Part shown: piece by piece, positions 35,113 through 46,437 of the stretch
Layout of the letters: each line of letters starts with the position of its first letter
Position numbering within the stretch: position 1 is the first letter of the stretch
Source: Zwartia vadi
Lineage (GTDB): Bacteria > Pseudomonadota > Gammaproteobacteria > Burkholderiales > Burkholderiaceae_B
NCBI RefSeq assembly: GCF_030410375.1
Contig: NZ_JAUHHE010000014.1
Span: 1 to 64,000 of the forward strand
Direction of reading: 5' to 3'
DNA length: 64,000 nt
Notes under the pieces: model-generated
Databases searched by the model: none
What the model saw: the letters and a program-made list of their open reading frames with translations, nothing else
Told to the model about the DNA's origin: nothing
Program-made: the position numbers and the translations under genes

Positions 35113-36006
35113 TTGCTCACTCGGCTCCAATCGCTATTAGCGATTCATTTTGTCGCAATTCTATTCGGGGCAACCGGAATTTTCGGTGTCCTGATAGACG
35201 CCGATGCAGAGGTGATCACTTTAGGGCGCGCTTTTTTTGCTGTGCTTGCCCTGTTTGCCTTGAGCCGAATGTTTAGCTTGAGGCATGTCCAGCATTGCTC
35301 GGGACTCGTGTCCTGGCGCAGGCATTCAAAGACCTTCGTGACGAGTGGGGCCATGCTGGCCTTGCATTGGGTAACATTTTTTTACTCAGTCAAGCTTGGA
35401 GGCGTGGCAGTCGCGACGCTTGGTTTTGCAAGTTTTCCTGCCTTTATCACGTTGATCGAATCACTATTGTTGAGGGAAAAAGTCGGTCGACCAGAGTGGA
35501 TACGTTTATTTTTGGTCACACTCGGTCTTGTCTTGATTACACCTTCCTTTGATTGGGCGGATCGGGGCACAGAAGGTCTTGTCTGGGGTGTCGTTTCCGG
35601 AGCGGCCTTTGGTGTTCTGGCTGTGATCAATCGACGTCAATTGAGTCAGGTTAATGCTTTTCAAGTCGCGGGTATTCAAAACGCTCTGGTTTTCCTTTTT
35701 TTGTTGCCATGGGTTTTGCCAGTCTGGCGACAGGTGAGTGTGACGGATTGGATGCTGATTGCGTCGCTGGGTGTGGTCTGCACGGGTTTGGCCCATCTGT
35801 TGTTCGTGGCAAGTTTACGGCAGTTGCCGGCTCGGACAGCAGGTTTGGTGGTCGCTGCCGAACCCCTTTATGCAATCCTGTTTGCATGGGTGCTATTTAA
35901 CCAAATCCCTTCTGGCAGAATGCTGGTTGGAGCCGCTGTGATGATGGCAGCCATTTTTAGTGCTAGCCTAGCAGTACGTCATCGCAACACCCAATCGAAC
36001 GGCTAA
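35113..36006 (+). CDS. EamA/DMT family transporter
   Basis: A 297-residue membrane protein with about ten helices in two EamA repeats. Signature segments are AIHFVAILFGATGIFG near the N-terminus and ARTAGLVVAAEPLYAILFAW in the second repeat. Substrates of this superfamily range from amino acids to lipid-linked sugars, so no substrate is assigned. The start is TTG at 35113 with GAGGCAG upstream. It begins 27 bp after the racemase and ends 41 bp before the glycosyltransferase, so all four genes to 37.9 kb may form one operon. Confidence 0.85.
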   Translation: MLTRLQSLLAIHFVAILFGATGIFGVLIDADAEVITLGRAFFAVLALFALSRMFSLRHVQHCSGLVSWRRHSKTFVTSGAMLALHWVTFFYSVKLGGVAVATLGFASFPAFITLIESLLLREKVGRPEWIRLFLVTLGLVLITPSFDWADRGTEGLVWGVVSGAAFGVLAVINRRQLSQVNAFQVAGIQNALVFLFLLPWVLPVWRQVSVTDWMLIASLGVVCTGLAHLLFVASLRQLPARTAGLVVAAEPLYAILFAWVLFNQIPSGRMLVGAAVMMAAIFSASLAVRHRNTQSNG

Positions 36007-36047
36007 AGTTATGATGTTGCGATAAAGTTTAATTTTCCACCCACGAT

Positions 36048-37034
36048 ATGACAGTGCAGACTCCCGTTTTACAAACACGTGATTTGACCCGATCGATGGT
36101 CAGTTGTGTGGTGCCTGCTTACAACGAGCATGACAACCTTGGTTTGTTATTGCCCCGACTGCAAGCTGTTTTGACTCAAACTGGTGCAGACTGGGAAGTG
36201 ATCGTGGTCGATGACGGCAGTCGCGATGAGACAGCGTCGTTGATGTCCGGGTGGATCCATCAACCTGGTTTTCGCTACGTTCAGTTGTCTCGCAACTTTG
36301 GTAAAGAGCCTGCTATTACAGCTGGGATAGAGGCTGCGGTTGGCGATGCTGTGCTGATTCTCGATGCCGACCTTCAGCATCCGCCCGAGCTCTTGCCAAG
36401 GATGCTGAGTCGCTGGGAAGCCGGCATCGATATGGTGTATGCCGTGCGTGAAAACAGGGACGATGAAAGCCTGGGGAAACGCTTGGGCACCAAATTATTC
36501 TATTCTTTACTCAAAAGCTCCCGTGGCGTTGAGGTGCCCCCGCATGCTGGCGATTTTCGCCTGATGGATCGCTCGGTTGTCGATGCGTTGCTTCGCTTGC
36601 CTGAGCGCAATCGATTCATGAAGGGACTGTATGCTTGGGTGGGATTTAACACTGAGGCGATTCAGTATGTTCCGGATGAAAGAAAACATGGTGAGTCGCG
36701 GTTTAATGTCCTGACACTTTTGCGTCTTGCGCTCGCGGGTTTAATGTCTTTTACGACTTGGCCGTTGCGCCTTGTCAGTTTATTAGGTTTTGTCGTCTCG
36801 ATCTGCTCGTTCGGGTATGGACTTTTTATAGTGATTGATTATCTTCTCTATAGAAATCCTGTCGATGGTTGGCCAACGATCGTGACGGTATTACTGTTTT
36901 TTTCAGGGATCAACCTCATGTCTTTGGGAGTTGTCGGCGAGTACATCGCTGGCATCTTCGATGAGGTGAAAGGCCGGCCGCTCTATATCGTGCGGCAAGC
37001 GATTGGAAAGCCCTTTAAACGCACCAAGCCCTGA
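36048..37034 (+). CDS. Polyprenyl-phosphate glycosyltransferase family 2 (DPM1/ArnC/LgmA-like)
   Basis: A 328-residue GT-A enzyme with two C-terminal membrane helices (about residues 235-260 and 270-300). The catalytic region has VVPAYNEHDNL, VVDDGSRDETA and LDADLQHPPEL, the DxD-type metal site of GT2 enzymes. It should move a sugar from a nucleotide donor to undecaprenyl phosphate on the cytoplasmic face. The next gene is a YdjC-type deacetylase. This pair matches FlmF2-NaxD of Francisella and LgmA-LgmC of Bordetella, where the sugar is an N-acetylhexosamine. The donor here is unproven. Confidence 0.83.
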   Translation: MTVQTPVLQTRDLTRSMVSCVVPAYNEHDNLGLLLPRLQAVLTQTGADWEVIVVDDGSRDETASLMSGWIHQPGFRYVQLSRNFGKEPAITAGIEAAVGDAVLILDADLQHPPELLPRMLSRWEAGIDMVYAVRENRDDESLGKRLGTKLFYSLLKSSRGVEVPPHAGDFRLMDRSVVDALLRLPERNRFMKGLYAWVGFNTEAIQYVPDERKHGESRFNVLTLLRLALAGLMSFTTWPLRLVSLLGFVVSICSFGYGLFIVIDYLLYRNPVDGWPTIVTVLLFFSGINLMSLGVVGEYIAGIFDEVKGRPLYIVRQAIGKPFKRTKP

Positions 37035-37046
37035 GGGATCAGTCCG

Positions 37047-37886
37047 ATGAGCATCAATGTGCGCCCACTTGTTGTTTGCGCGGATGATTTTGGTATCGAA
37101 CCAGGCGTGAACGCCGCGATTGTGGCGCTTGCACAAGCAGGGCGGCTCAGTGCAACTGGTTGTCTCGTGACCGCTACGAATTTCCCTGTCGCAGCGCCGT
37201 TACTGAGAGATGTCCCGATTGATGTCGGTTTACACCTCAATTTCACAGAGTTTTTAGGGATTCCCGGGCTTTACACTTCCCTTGGAAAACTCCTCGCACT
37301 GACGTATACGCATCGTATATCTCGACTCGAAGTCCGTAAGCAGGTGAATCATCAGCTTGACTTGTTTGAACGCCATATCAAGCGTGTTCCAGATTTTGTT
37401 GATGGACATTTACATGTGCACCAGTTTCCCGTGATTCGTGAGGAGTTGCAAAGCGCCTTGATTCAACGCTATCCAAAGAGTTTGCCTTGGCTGCGTAACA
37501 CGCAACCTACCCCGATGTCTGACGCACTGCCCTGGATGCAGCGTTTTAAAGCGCACGTCATCGGCGCCCTAGGTTCCCGTACTTTAGTTCGTCAAGCCAA
37601 GCGTGCCGGATTCCTGACCAATGCAGGGATGATGGGGGCGTATGATTTTTCTCGTCCGCATCCTCCATACTTTGAGATGCTTGTCGAGTGGCTCAAGCAT
37701 GCGCCTGCCAATAGTGTGCTGATGACGCATCCTGCCCAATATGCTTCTGAAAAGCTTGCTTTTGGTCAGGACCGTGTTGAGGAGTATCGCGTCCTGGGCG
37801 GTCGCCAGTTCGCTGAACTGTTAGCTGATCATCAGCTGTGGATTTCGCGATTATCCAAGCAGGATGAACAAGCACTAGGTGCTTGA
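37047..37886 (+). CDS. YdjC/ChbG family carbohydrate deacetylase (NaxD/LgmC-like)
   Basis: A 279-residue TIM-barrel deacetylase. Metal-binding motifs are [12 protein letters not shown] (Asp-Asp), GLHLNF (His) and [10 protein letters not shown] (two His). Members include ChbG (chitobiose), HpnK (hopanoids) and NaxD, which removes the acetyl group from undecaprenyl phosphate-linked GalNAc before lipid A modification. The glycosyltransferase 12 bp upstream and the ArnT-like protein at 5.2 kb support the NaxD-type role; this is inference. It is convergent with queH, overlapping it by 12 bp. Confidence 0.83.
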   Translation: MSINVRPLVVCADDFGIEPGVNAAIVALAQAGRLSATGCLVTATNFPVAAPLLRDVPIDVGLHLNFTEFLGIPGLYTSLGKLLALTYTHRISRLEVRKQVNHQLDLFERHIKRVPDFVDGHLHVHQFPVIREELQSALIQRYPKSLPWLRNTQPTPMSDALPWMQRFKAHVIGALGSRTLVRQAKRAGFLTNAGMMGAYDFSRPHPPYFEMLVEWLKHAPANSVLMTHPAQYASEKLAFGQDRVEEYRVLGGRQFAELLADHQLWISRLSKQDEQALGA

Positions 37887-38588
37887 TGATTGATTGGTGG
37901 TGTTAGTTTCGGACGCATCAGTAGGCGCGTTCAATATTTCCTGGCGTCCATAGAATTTCACTCCCAGCGTGATGCGGTCACGACCCTGCGCCCGACGATG
38001 TCTGTTGGTGTCTCTGAGAGAGTACACGCAGCCGCAATATTCTTGCTGGTAAAACTCTTCGCGTTTGCTGATTTCGATCATGCGGGCGGACCCCCCATGT
38101 TTACGCCAGTTGTAGGTCCAGTAAAGCATGTTGTCATAACGCGAGGCGGCCCGTTCCCCAGAACCGTTAATTTGATTCATATCTTTCCAGCGTGAAATAC
38201 CTAGCGAGCTGGTGATGGTGTCGTAGCCATGTTCGTAGGCATAGAGGGCCGTACGCTCAAAACGCATATCAAAACATTTCGTGCAACGCTCACCGCGCTC
38301 TGGTTCGTTTTCCAGACCTTTTATACGATCGAACCAATTGTCTACATCATAGTCGGCGTCTATAAAACCAATGCCATTTTTCTCTGCGAAACGGATATTT
38401 TCATTTTTGCGGATTTCATATTCCCGAACAGGATGGATGTTCGGGTTGTAGAAAAAAATGTCGTATTGGATGCCGGCAGCAAGCATCGCCTCCATCACCT
38501 CGCCTGAACAAGGAGCGCAGCAAGAGTGCAGCAAAACCTTTGTGCGGCCGGATGGAAGGCAGAGAGAGGGGCGAAGTGGATCTTTCAC
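37875..38588 (-). CDS. queH: Epoxyqueuosine reductase QueH
   Basis: Reduces epoxyqueuosine to queuosine in tRNA, using a 4Fe-4S cluster. It belongs to the DUF208 family that replaces the cobalamin-dependent QueG. Cysteine motifs are [11 protein letters not shown] near residue 20 and [10 protein letters not shown] in the middle, and EYCGCVYS near the C-terminus. It also has [16 protein letters not shown]. With 237 residues it is of normal size. The last 25 residues are Thr/Ser-rich and specific to this protein. Together with queF it shows that the cell makes queuosine. Confidence 0.93.
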   Translation of the reverse strand: MKDPLRPSLCLPSGRTKVLLHSCCAPCSGEVMEAMLAAGIQYDIFFYNPNIHPVREYEIRKNENIRFAEKNGIGFIDADYDVDNWFDRIKGLENEPERGERCTKCFDMRFERTALYAYEHGYDTITSSLGISRWKDMNQINGSGERAASRYDNMLYWTYNWRKHGGSARMIEISKREEFYQQEYCGCVYSLRDTNRHRRAQGRDRITLGVKFYGRQEILNAPTDASETNTTNQSSST

Positions 38589-38635
38589 GATGCTTGAAGT
38601 CTTTTAAAAAGAGTACCCGTGATTTTAGACTTTTT

Positions 38636-41446
38636 TTAAGTGTTGGTAGCACCCAGAACGAGCGTCCATAAGCTTTTGACAGCCTCTCGTTCAGCGTGGA
38701 GTTGATCTTGAGGTACACGCGCTTTCTCAGCGCCTTGCAAGCGCATTTGATGCTGTGCGCGACGCAGGTTTCGATAGGCATCCCCCGCGAGCTTACCGAG
38801 CTCGGAGGGGATGAGCCCCGCCTCTGCACTCAGCCTAAGCAAAGCGATGTTGCCGAGATTTCCCAGCAAGGAAGGGTGCTGTCGCGCGTGAGTCAGGACG
38901 AGGTATTGTGTGACAAACTCAAGATCGACCATGCCACCAGGGTCGTGTTTGATGTCAAAGTCTGCGCTTGTATTAGGGTGTCCGGCCGTCATTTTTTTAC
39001 GCATCTGACGGACTTCCTCGGCGAAGAGCTCTGGCTGGCGTTCGATCTTGAGAATATCCTGACGAATGCGCTCAAAACGTTCGCCAACTTCGGGATCGCC
39101 CGCGGCAAAACGCGCCCGGGTCAAAGCCTGATGTTCCCAGGGCCATGCCTTTTCCATTTGATATGTTCGAAACGCCCCAACAGAAACAGCCAAAAGTCCA
39201 GCATCCCCATCGGGTCGCAATCTTAAGTCTACCTCGTAGAGACGGCCTGACGAGGTCATTGTAGACAGCCATGAGGTGATGCGTCTGCCCAGTTTTGTAT
39301 AGAGTTCCGTGGCATCCTCTCGCGGATCGTCATAAAGATAAACCAAGTCAAGATCGGAAGAGTAGCCCAGCTCCTTGCCTCCTAGGCGACCGTAAGCAAT
39401 CACAGCGAGTTTCATTGGAGGCAAGTTGCCTGAGGCATCCGGTTTGGCAATGAGTGGCCAGACTCTATGCAAGGTTTCATTCAGCAACATATCCGCCAAG
39501 GCAGAGAGCTGATCGCCCAGACTCTCTACAGTCAGGGCCCCTTCGAGATCCTGCGCCAGCAGCTGAAAACTGATTTGGCGTTGAATGTCGCGCATCATGT
39601 TCATTTGCTGTTCAACATCCGTGCTGCCATCGGGCATTACACACGCATCGAGATCCGCACGCAACGCCACTTCAACGCGGGCATAGTCAACCGGTTCCAT
39701 GAGCACCCGCCATGCGATCAGACTATCGAGCACGACGGGATTTTGAATTAAATACTGAGCCGCCCAGGGACTTGCAGCCATCATCCGCGCGATCCGTGCA
39801 AGGGTCTCAGGATATTCAGCAAGTAAAGCAACATAGGCGCTGCGTTGAGATATCGATTCGATTAAATCCAGCAGCCGGTAAGCGGTCACAATGGGTTGCT
39901 GAGTCTGGCTTGCAGCATGCAGAGCGATCGGAAGCAGGGTATCAATACGATTACGACTTGTCGTTGAGAGGGCGCGAATACGATGTCCCTCTAAAAAGCT
40001 GTCGATACGCGCAGAAAGTGCTTGGGCTTGATCGCCGAACAGCGCTATTTTTTGATCGAGTGCTGACCCTTCAACTGCATGCCCTGATATTGGGGTGGGC
40101 GCGGTTTTTCCTTTGCTGGTATCGGTTGGGCTCGCGTTACTTTCATCTCCAAGACCAGCGATACGAAATGCATCGCGAAAAGTAGACTCTACAAACTCCC
40201 GATGTCCGTTGAGGGTCTGTTCAAAATCATGTCGGGTCATGCGCATCGCTTGCGCAAGCTCAGCCATCCGCTCAGGAGTTTGTGGCAGGAGATGGGTTTG
40301 CGCATCTTCGGCATATTGCAAAGCATGTTCGACACGACGTAAAAATCGGTAGGCTTGGGCGAGCTTGTCTGAGCGTTCTTGCGTCAAAATACCTGCTCGT
40401 CGCTGAGCTTCCAAAGCGTTTAAGAGGCCGCGTTGCTGAAGTGCAGGCATCCGCCCACCACGGATGAGCTGGGAAAGTTGGACGACGAACTCGATTTCCC
40501 TTATGCCTCCATCCCCAAGCTTGATGTTGTGAGTAGAGTCGACGCCTGGACGCGCCAAGGCTTTACGTTGCCAATCCTGACGAATGCGCTCTCTGAGCGC
40601 GCGCAGTGCTGCCAGCGCATCAAAATCGAAATATTTCCGATAGACGAAGGGTAGCCTCAAGCTCTCCGTATGCTGCAGGCTTGCTGTCGGATCACTTTGT
40701 TCAAAAGCTTTTGCGGGAATGACCCGACCTTTGAGCCAGGCGTAACGTTCCCATTCACGGCCTTGAGTGAAAAGATACTGCTCAAAGGCGTCCAGACTCC
40801 AGGCAACGGGTCCAGAGTCTCCATCGGGACGCAGTCGCAAGTCAGTCCGAAACACCTGACCGTCCGCATCAGCCTCTGACAAAATGGGCATCATCTTTTT
40901 GGTGAGCTTGGCGTAAAACTCATGATGGCTGATTGGTCTTGAACCATCCGTTTCGCCCTCTTCGCCATAAAGCATCACGAGATCGATGTCAGAGGAAACA
41001 TTCAGCTCGCAACCGCCTAGTTTGCCCATACCGATAATGATCATTTCCTGAGGCAGCTTGGTTGTCGGATCTCTTGGCGTGCCATGAACAGGAACTAAAT
41101 CTTGCATGACGCTCCGATAAGATTGGCTGACGCACAGGTCTGCCAGGGCAGTCATTGCGCCAACAACCTCTTCCAAGTCGGCCAGACCGCCTAAATCCCG
41201 CACCATGACAAGATAGAAAGTCCTTTTGCGAAGTTGCCTTAGAACTTTCTTGCAGGTTGAAATGTCCAAAAGTGCACTGGAAGCTGGTTGCCCAGACAGC
41301 TCGGCGAACCATTGCTCGATTTTGGCCGGAGTGACGGCTTGAAGGCTTTCGCGTTGCAGCCAGTCAGAGAAGTCAGGGTGCGTGTTGATCAGACGTCGCA
41401 ACACACCTGACCAAGCTACAGCATTTCCTAAGATTGATTCAGTCAT
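38636..41446 (-). CDS. glnE: Bifunctional glutamine synthetase adenylyltransferase/adenylyl-removing enzyme
   Basis: Adds AMP to or removes AMP from glutamine synthetase in response to PII and glutamine. Two nucleotidyltransferase domains are visible: the deadenylylation domain with [20 protein letters not shown] and the adenylylation domain with [21 protein letters not shown] helical linker lies between them. The start is uncertain. I chose the ATG at 41446 (936 residues). An ATG at 41461 and a TTG at 41479 are also in frame, and only the TTG has a weak upstream AGGA. It is divergent from yhdP. Confidence 0.93.
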   Translation of the reverse strand: MTESILGNAVAWSGVLRRLINTHPDFSDWLQRESLQAVTPAKIEQWFAELSGQPASSALLDISTCKKVLRQLRKRTFYLVMVRDLGGLADLEEVVGAMTALADLCVSQSYRSVMQDLVPVHGTPRDPTTKLPQEMIIIGMGKLGGCELNVSSDIDLVMLYGEEGETDGSRPISHHEFYAKLTKKMMPILSEADADGQVFRTDLRLRPDGDSGPVAWSLDAFEQYLFTQGREWERYAWLKGRVIPAKAFEQSDPTASLQHTESLRLPFVYRKYFDFDALAALRALRERIRQDWQRKALARPGVDSTHNIKLGDGGIREIEFVVQLSQLIRGGRMPALQQRGLLNALEAQRRAGILTQERSDKLAQAYRFLRRVEHALQYAEDAQTHLLPQTPERMAELAQAMRMTRHDFEQTLNGHREFVESTFRDAFRIAGLGDESNASPTDTSKGKTAPTPISGHAVEGSALDQKIALFGDQAQALSARIDSFLEGHRIRALSTTSRNRIDTLLPIALHAASQTQQPIVTAYRLLDLIESISQRSAYVALLAEYPETLARIARMMAASPWAAQYLIQNPVVLDSLIAWRVLMEPVDYARVEVALRADLDACVMPDGSTDVEQQMNMMRDIQRQISFQLLAQDLEGALTVESLGDQLSALADMLLNETLHRVWPLIAKPDASGNLPPMKLAVIAYGRLGGKELGYSSDLDLVYLYDDPREDATELYTKLGRRITSWLSTMTSSGRLYEVDLRLRPDGDAGLLAVSVGAFRTYQMEKAWPWEHQALTRARFAAGDPEVGERFERIRQDILKIERQPELFAEEVRQMRKKMTAGHPNTSADFDIKHDPGGMVDLEFVTQYLVLTHARQHPSLLGNLGNIALLRLSAEAGLIPSELGKLAGDAYRNLRRAQHQMRLQGAEKARVPQDQLHAEREAVKSLWTLVLGATNT

Positions 41447-41522
41447 CGATCGTTGCGTCATCAAGTTAAAATGAGCCAATCCTACATTCTAGTCATTGGT
41501 CTTTCAAAGGCAATAAATAGTT

Positions 41523-44500
41523 TTGATATTGATCCAAAAATCCCTTCGCATACTCTTGATTGGCTTGCTGCTCCTTTATTTTGCTGCAGCCACCATGATG
41601 CTGGGCGTCCGCTACCTTGTTTTGCCCCATATTGACTCATGGCGACCCCAGATTGAAAAGCGCTTGTCAAACGCCTTGGGTGCCCAAGTCACGATGGGCG
41701 AGATTGCGGCAAGTTGGTCCGGGCTCAATCCCACCTTGGCATTGGAAAACCTGCGTCTGCGCGATTTCAAAAGTAATTCTGAGCTTTTGTATGTGCCCGA
41801 TGCCTTTGCCGTTGTCTCCTGGAGGAGCATTTTTGCGCTCGATTTACGATTGCGACAGCTAGAGATCAACGGTATTCACCTGTCTGGCAGTCGAAGGTTG
41901 GACGGCAGAATCGTGATGGCCGGGACTGTGCTGGCTGAACAGACTGATGAAAAGTTTAATTTTTCCACCGAAACGCCAGCCGTACGTTGGCTTTTAAACC
42001 AGGGCGAGATTGTTGTTCGTGATGCGAGCTTTCACTGGGACGATCACTTTAGGGGGGCTGAATCGCTTTCGCTGACCGGGATTGAATTCAAAATATCAAA
42101 TAGCCTTTTTCGGCATCAACTGCGGCTCAGTGCCAACTTGCCCCATAAGCTTGGAGAGTCTCTGGAGTTGATTATCCGCACGGACAGTTTGTTTAATCCT
42201 CTCGCCTCCCACGAGCAAGGCGATGTGGAAATTTATATTGAAGTCAACGATGCCCAACCCAGTGCCTGGAGTCCCTGGGTGGATGTTCCGACTGTTGATG
42301 GACGTTTTGCCACACGTTTATGGATGACGATGTCATCTGGACATTTCGGGCGGGCAACCATGGATCTGGCTGGTGCCCATGCTGCAGTGTATTTGGGGGA
42401 GGGCGATGCGACCGTCTTGCGGGCAGACTCACTTCAGTTGCGATGGAGTGGCTGGTTAGGCGATTTGCTTCCTGACAAGAAATGGCTGATTTTCGATCGC
42501 AGTCCGAACGAACTTGGTGCCTCGCTCACGCTCTCTGGTCAAGGATTGATCCTTGATTCCAAAATGTTCGAGCCAAGCGCCCTTGTGATCGGTGATGTGT
42601 CAGCCAACACCCAGTGGAATCGCAATGCTCGGCAGCAACTTACACTGAACGCCACGCGAATCTCTCTCTCGGGCCCAACAAATGCTGAGCTTCGCGGATT
42701 GTGGACGCAGGGACCAGAGGGCTCGCCCGGTGTGGTGGATGTAACAGGGACCCTGAATAGTTTGGATCCCACAAAGCTTTATCAATATGCTACGACAGAG
42801 GTCACTGCCGAGACTCGCGAGTGGCTGCGACGGGCGATCCTCAGTGGCAGTCTCAAACAGGTTAACCTGACGCTTCAAGGTGATTTAGCTAAATTTCCGT
42901 TTAATGCTCCTGGCAAGGAAGCGGGTATTTTTCGCCTCGAAGGCCAACTTGATCAGGTTTTGCTTGACTACGATTTTGTTGAACCGAATCAGCCACAATG
43001 GCCTGCCGTGACCATTGTGAATGGCGATCTTGTTCTCGATAAGCTCGTTTTAACAATCAAAAGCGATCAGGCCGAATTAAGAGGAGTACCCGGAAAGCCA
43101 ATACAGTTATCGGGGTTGGAGATCAAAGCGCCAGATCTTTGGTTTAATCCAAACATTTCCATTCGACTACATAGCTATGGGCTTGCTCAGGAATATCTCT
43201 CGACTTTGAGCCGGACACCCATCGCCCATGATTTTGGCAAGTCCCTTGAAACGCTGCAGCTAAAGGGACAGGCGTCAATGCCCGTGGCCGTTGATTTTGA
43301 TCTTGAAAAGCAGCAGGCGGTGATGGTCAATGGTCAGTTGAAATTGACAGACGTTTCAGCTGCCTTGTCCAAAGACGGCATACCTGTCGACAAGATTAAT
43401 GGCGCAATTGATTTCACGGATAACACCCTGGTCGTAAAGGAAATGCGGGGAGTAGCCTTGGGGGGGGGCGTCAGCCTGACGGGTGAGTGGGGGCCTGTCA
43501 AACGTCAATTTTCGCTTCGGGGAGAAGCAACAACGATTGCCTCTGAAAAACATCAAAAACTCAGCGCGATGCTTGCAGTCACAGGGAGAACAAATTACAG
43601 GGCAGATATTAAAGGCAATGACAAGGGTGGATTTGAGCTTGACGTCAGTTCAACACTTGAAGGGCTGACGATCAAACTTCCATCTCCACTTGGTAAGTCG
43701 GCAGGTCAGAAGCGTCCCTTATCCTTAAAAATGTTCAGTACCAACCAAGGCAAAGCGGACAGAACCGCTTTGACCTTCAGTGTAGGCAACCTGAACGGTC
43801 GATTTGAGCATGATCCAAATGGTCGCGGTCAGCCTTATTTTTCAAGAGGCTCGATTGTGATGGGAGGGCCTGCTACGCTCCCGGCCGCTGGCCTGTCGGT
43901 GAATCTGGGTTTTGATCGTGTCAATTGGGATGACTGGAAAGCGCTAACTGATCAGCTCACAGCTCTCCCAAACCAAACGGCCGCAGCGTCGGGGCCGGCT
44001 GTTTTTCCGCCCCTACACCAGTTGCGTTTGCGTTCGCCAGAGTTTGTTTTTGCTGAGCTCACCCTCAATCAACTCGATTTGATGCTCAGCAGAACGGCTG
44101 CACAAAAATGGGCTGCCCGGCTCGAGTCAAAACAGACTCAAGGCGTTGCCTCCTGGACAACTAGTCCAAAAGGGCTTGTGGGGCCTGTTGTCGCAAGGTT
44201 CTCAAGACTTTCTGTGGGTACTGAAGGCGGCGCCGCAGGAGAGCCTCCCAAGACTGAGGTCATCGATGAAAAACAATGGTCGTCCATGCCTGCGATCGAT
44301 TTGACCGTAGAGGATTTCACTTTATACGGTAGTCGACTCGGCGCCTTGCACCTGGTCGGCGAGAACGTAGATAACGGTTCGCGTTGGACAATCAAGCAAC
44401 TGGACATCACGAATCCCCATGCATCAATGATCGCTAAAGGTTCATGGTTACTAAAAGGTCAAGAGCGAGGTGTGAGTCTCGATGGTGAAATCAAGCTCCT

Positions 44501-45137
44501 AAACCTTGGCAAGCTCTCCGATCAAATGGGTTATGAAAATCGGGCTGCCGAGGGTGAGGGCACGATTAAGGCAAAAATCAACTGGCTAAATTTCCCCTGG
44601 GTGTTTTCATATGCAGGTCTGAATGGCGAGGCCAATATTGATCTTAAAAATGGCGTTTTTCAGCATGTGAATTCGCGCAGCGCTCGCTTGCTCGAGGTGC
44701 TGTCTTTGCAATCCTTGCAGAGAATCCTGAGTTTGAACTTCAGGACTGGAGAGGAGTTCAAGGATGGCTTTCCCTGGAACAGTATTTCGGGCGATCTTAC
44801 GTTGAATCAAGGCGTAGTCAATACAACGGATTTGGTTGTTCGCAGCCCCATTGCACGCATTTCGCTGACTGGTGGCTCAGACTTAAATCGCAAGGTATGG
44901 GATTTGAACGCGGACGTGCGGCCTATTCTTGATATGAGCGGTGCAGCAGTCGCCACTGCATTTGTGGTGAATCCCATTGCTGGTCTGAGTGCCCTGGTCT
45001 CGCAATTTTTATTACGCAACCCAATCGAGCGAGCGATGAGTGCAAAATACCAAGTAAAAGGAACTTGGGATGAGCCAGAGCTCATCCCAGTTGGTGTGCC
45101 GACCCCCGTGCCAGATCAACCGGTCATAGGTGGATAG
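41523..45137 (+). CDS. yhdP: YhdP family AsmA-like lipid transport protein
   Basis: A 1204-residue protein anchored by one N-terminal helix (about residues 7-30) and otherwise periplasmic. It is of the AsmA-like/TIGR02099 type, with the N-terminal segment RPQIEKRLSNALGAQVTMGE. The rest is a long beta-rich stretch expected to form a hydrophobic groove. In E. coli YhdP helps move phospholipids between inner and outer membranes. The start is a TTG at 41523; another TTG at 41529 is possible. No ribosome site clearly decides. It is convergent with rho and ends 15 bp from its stop. Confidence 0.88.
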   Translation: MILIQKSLRILLIGLLLLYFAAATMMLGVRYLVLPHIDSWRPQIEKRLSNALGAQVTMGEIAASWSGLNPTLALENLRLRDFKSNSELLYVPDAFAVVSWRSIFALDLRLRQLEINGIHLSGSRRLDGRIVMAGTVLAEQTDEKFNFSTETPAVRWLLNQGEIVVRDASFHWDDHFRGAESLSLTGIEFKISNSLFRHQLRLSANLPHKLGESLELIIRTDSLFNPLASHEQGDVEIYIEVNDAQPSAWSPWVDVPTVDGRFATRLWMTMSSGHFGRATMDLAGAHAAVYLGEGDATVLRADSLQLRWSGWLGDLLPDKKWLIFDRSPNELGASLTLSGQGLILDSKMFEPSALVIGDVSANTQWNRNARQQLTLNATRISLSGPTNAELRGLWTQGPEGSPGVVDVTGTLNSLDPTKLYQYATTEVTAETREWLRRAILSGSLKQVNLTLQGDLAKFPFNAPGKEAGIFRLEGQLDQVLLDYDFVEPNQPQWPAVTIVNGDLVLDKLVLTIKSDQAELRGVPGKPIQLSGLEIKAPDLWFNPNISIRLHSYGLAQEYLSTLSRTPIAHDFGKSLETLQLKGQASMPVAVDFDLEKQQAVMVNGQLKLTDVSAALSKDGIPVDKINGAIDFTDNTLVVKEMRGVALGGGVSLTGEWGPVKRQFSLRGEATTIASEKHQKLSAMLAVTGRTNYRADIKGNDKGGFELDVSSTLEGLTIKLPSPLGKSAGQKRPLSLKMFSTNQGKADRTALTFSVGNLNGRFEHDPNGRGQPYFSRGSIVMGGPATLPAAGLSVNLGFDRVNWDDWKALTDQLTALPNQTAAASGPAVFPPLHQLRLRSPEFVFAELTLNQLDLMLSRTAAQKWAARLESKQTQGVASWTTSPKGLVGPVVARFSRLSVGTEGGAAGEPPKTEVIDEKQWSSMPAIDLTVEDFTLYGSRLGALHLVGENVDNGSRWTIKQLDITNPHASMIAKGSWLLKGQERGVSLDGEIKLLNLGKLSDQMGYENRAAEGEGTIKAKINWLNFPWVFSYAGLNGEANIDLKNGVFQHVNSRSARLLEVLSLQSLQRILSLNFRTGEEFKDGFPWNSISGDLTLNQGVVNTTDLVVRSPIARISLTGGSDLNRKVWDLNADVRPILDMSGAAVATAFVVNPIAGLSALVSQFLLRNPIERAMSAKYQVKGTWDEPELIPVGVPTPVPDQPVIGG

Positions 45138-45152
45138 GTCATTACCTGAATT

Positions 45153-46409
45153 TTATTTTTTCATCATGTCAAAGAACTCAGCATTGTTCTTTGTTGAGCG
45201 CATTTTGTCCATGATGAACTCCATCGCTTCGATTTCATCCATGTCATGGATAAATTTGCGAAGCACCCAGATTTTTTGCAATAAGTCGGGTTTGATCAAC
45301 AGCTCTTCGCGGCGTGTACCAGACTTATTAAGATTAATCGCTGGATAGACACGTTTTTCTGCCAGGCGACGCTCAAGGTGCACTTCGGAGTTGCCCGTTC
45401 CTTTGAATTCCTCATAGATGACTTCGTCCATGCGGCTGCCTGTTTCAATCAAGGCAGTACCAATAATTGTCAAGGAACCGCCTTCTTCGAGGTTTCGTGC
45501 CGCGCCAAAAAAGCGTTTGGGACGTTGAAGGGCATTTGCATCGACACCACCAGTCAGCACTTTGCCAGAAGCGGGAACCACGGTGTTGTATGCACGAGCC
45601 AGGCGCGTGATTGAGTCAAGAAGAATCACAACGTCTTTCTTCATTTCGACTAAACGTTTTGCGCGTTCAATCACCATCTCCGCTACCTGGACATGCCGTG
45701 TTGCAGGCTCGTCAAAAGTAGACGCTACGACCTCTCCGCGAACAGTGCGCTGCATTTCAGTGACTTCCTCGGGGCGCTCATCGACAAGCATGACGATCAT
45801 GACCGCATCAGGAAAGTTCGTCGTGATGGCATGTGCGATATGTTGCATCATCACCGTTTTGCCTGACTTAGGACTTGCCACAATCAGACCGCGCTGGCCC
45901 TTACCGATTGGCGCAAAAATATCCAGAATCCTGCCAGTCAGATTTTCTTCGCTTTTGATGTCGCGCTCGAGCGTCATGACCTTGTCCGGATGCAACGGAG
46001 TCAAGTTTTCAAACATGATCCGGTGCTTGATCGCCTCGGGAGGAAAGCCGTTGACCTTGTCGACTTTTACAAGAGCAAAATAGCGCTCACCATCTTTTGG
46101 TGTTCGAACCTCACCCTCGATTGAGTCACCCGTGTGTAGATTAAAGCGACGAATTTGCGAAGGAGAAATGTAAATGTCGTCTGTACTGGCGAGATAGGAA
46201 GTGTCAGGCGAGCGCAGAAAGCCAAAGCCGTCCGGCAGCACTTCTAGAACACCATCACCAAAAATCTGCTCACCTTGTTTGGCTCGCCGCTTCATGATCG
46301 CAAACATGAGCTCTTGTTTACGTAGACGGTTTGCGTTTTCAATTTCGAGGCCTGCGGCCATCTCTAGCAGCTGCGAAACGTGCTGCGCCTTCAGTTCATT
46401 CAGGTGCAT
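45153..46409 (-). CDS. rho: Transcription termination factor Rho
   Basis: Hexameric RNA helicase that terminates transcription. The cold-shock RNA-binding domain has GFGFLRS (residues 61-67) and [12 protein letters not shown]. The P-loop is SPKSGKT (179-185), and the [14 protein letters not shown] segment carries the catalytic Glu region. Its length, 418 residues, is typical. It follows trxA after 116 bp. The leader contains a GC hairpin and a C/U-rich segment that may serve autogenous control. Confidence 0.97.
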   Translation of the reverse strand: MHLNELKAQHVSQLLEMAAGLEIENANRLRKQELMFAIMKRRAKQGEQIFGDGVLEVLPDGFGFLRSPDTSYLASTDDIYISPSQIRRFNLHTGDSIEGEVRTPKDGERYFALVKVDKVNGFPPEAIKHRIMFENLTPLHPDKVMTLERDIKSEENLTGRILDIFAPIGKGQRGLIVASPKSGKTVMMQHIAHAITTNFPDAVMIVMLVDERPEEVTEMQRTVRGEVVASTFDEPATRHVQVAEMVIERAKRLVEMKKDVVILLDSITRLARAYNTVVPASGKVLTGGVDANALQRPKRFFGAARNLEEGGSLTIIGTALIETGSRMDEVIYEEFKGTGNSEVHLERRLAEKRVYPAINLNKSGTRREELLIKPDLLQKIWVLRKFIHDMDEIEAMEFIMDKMRSTKNNAEFFDMMKK

Positions 46410-46437
46410 TGATATTTATCTGGAAAAGTGGCTTCAC

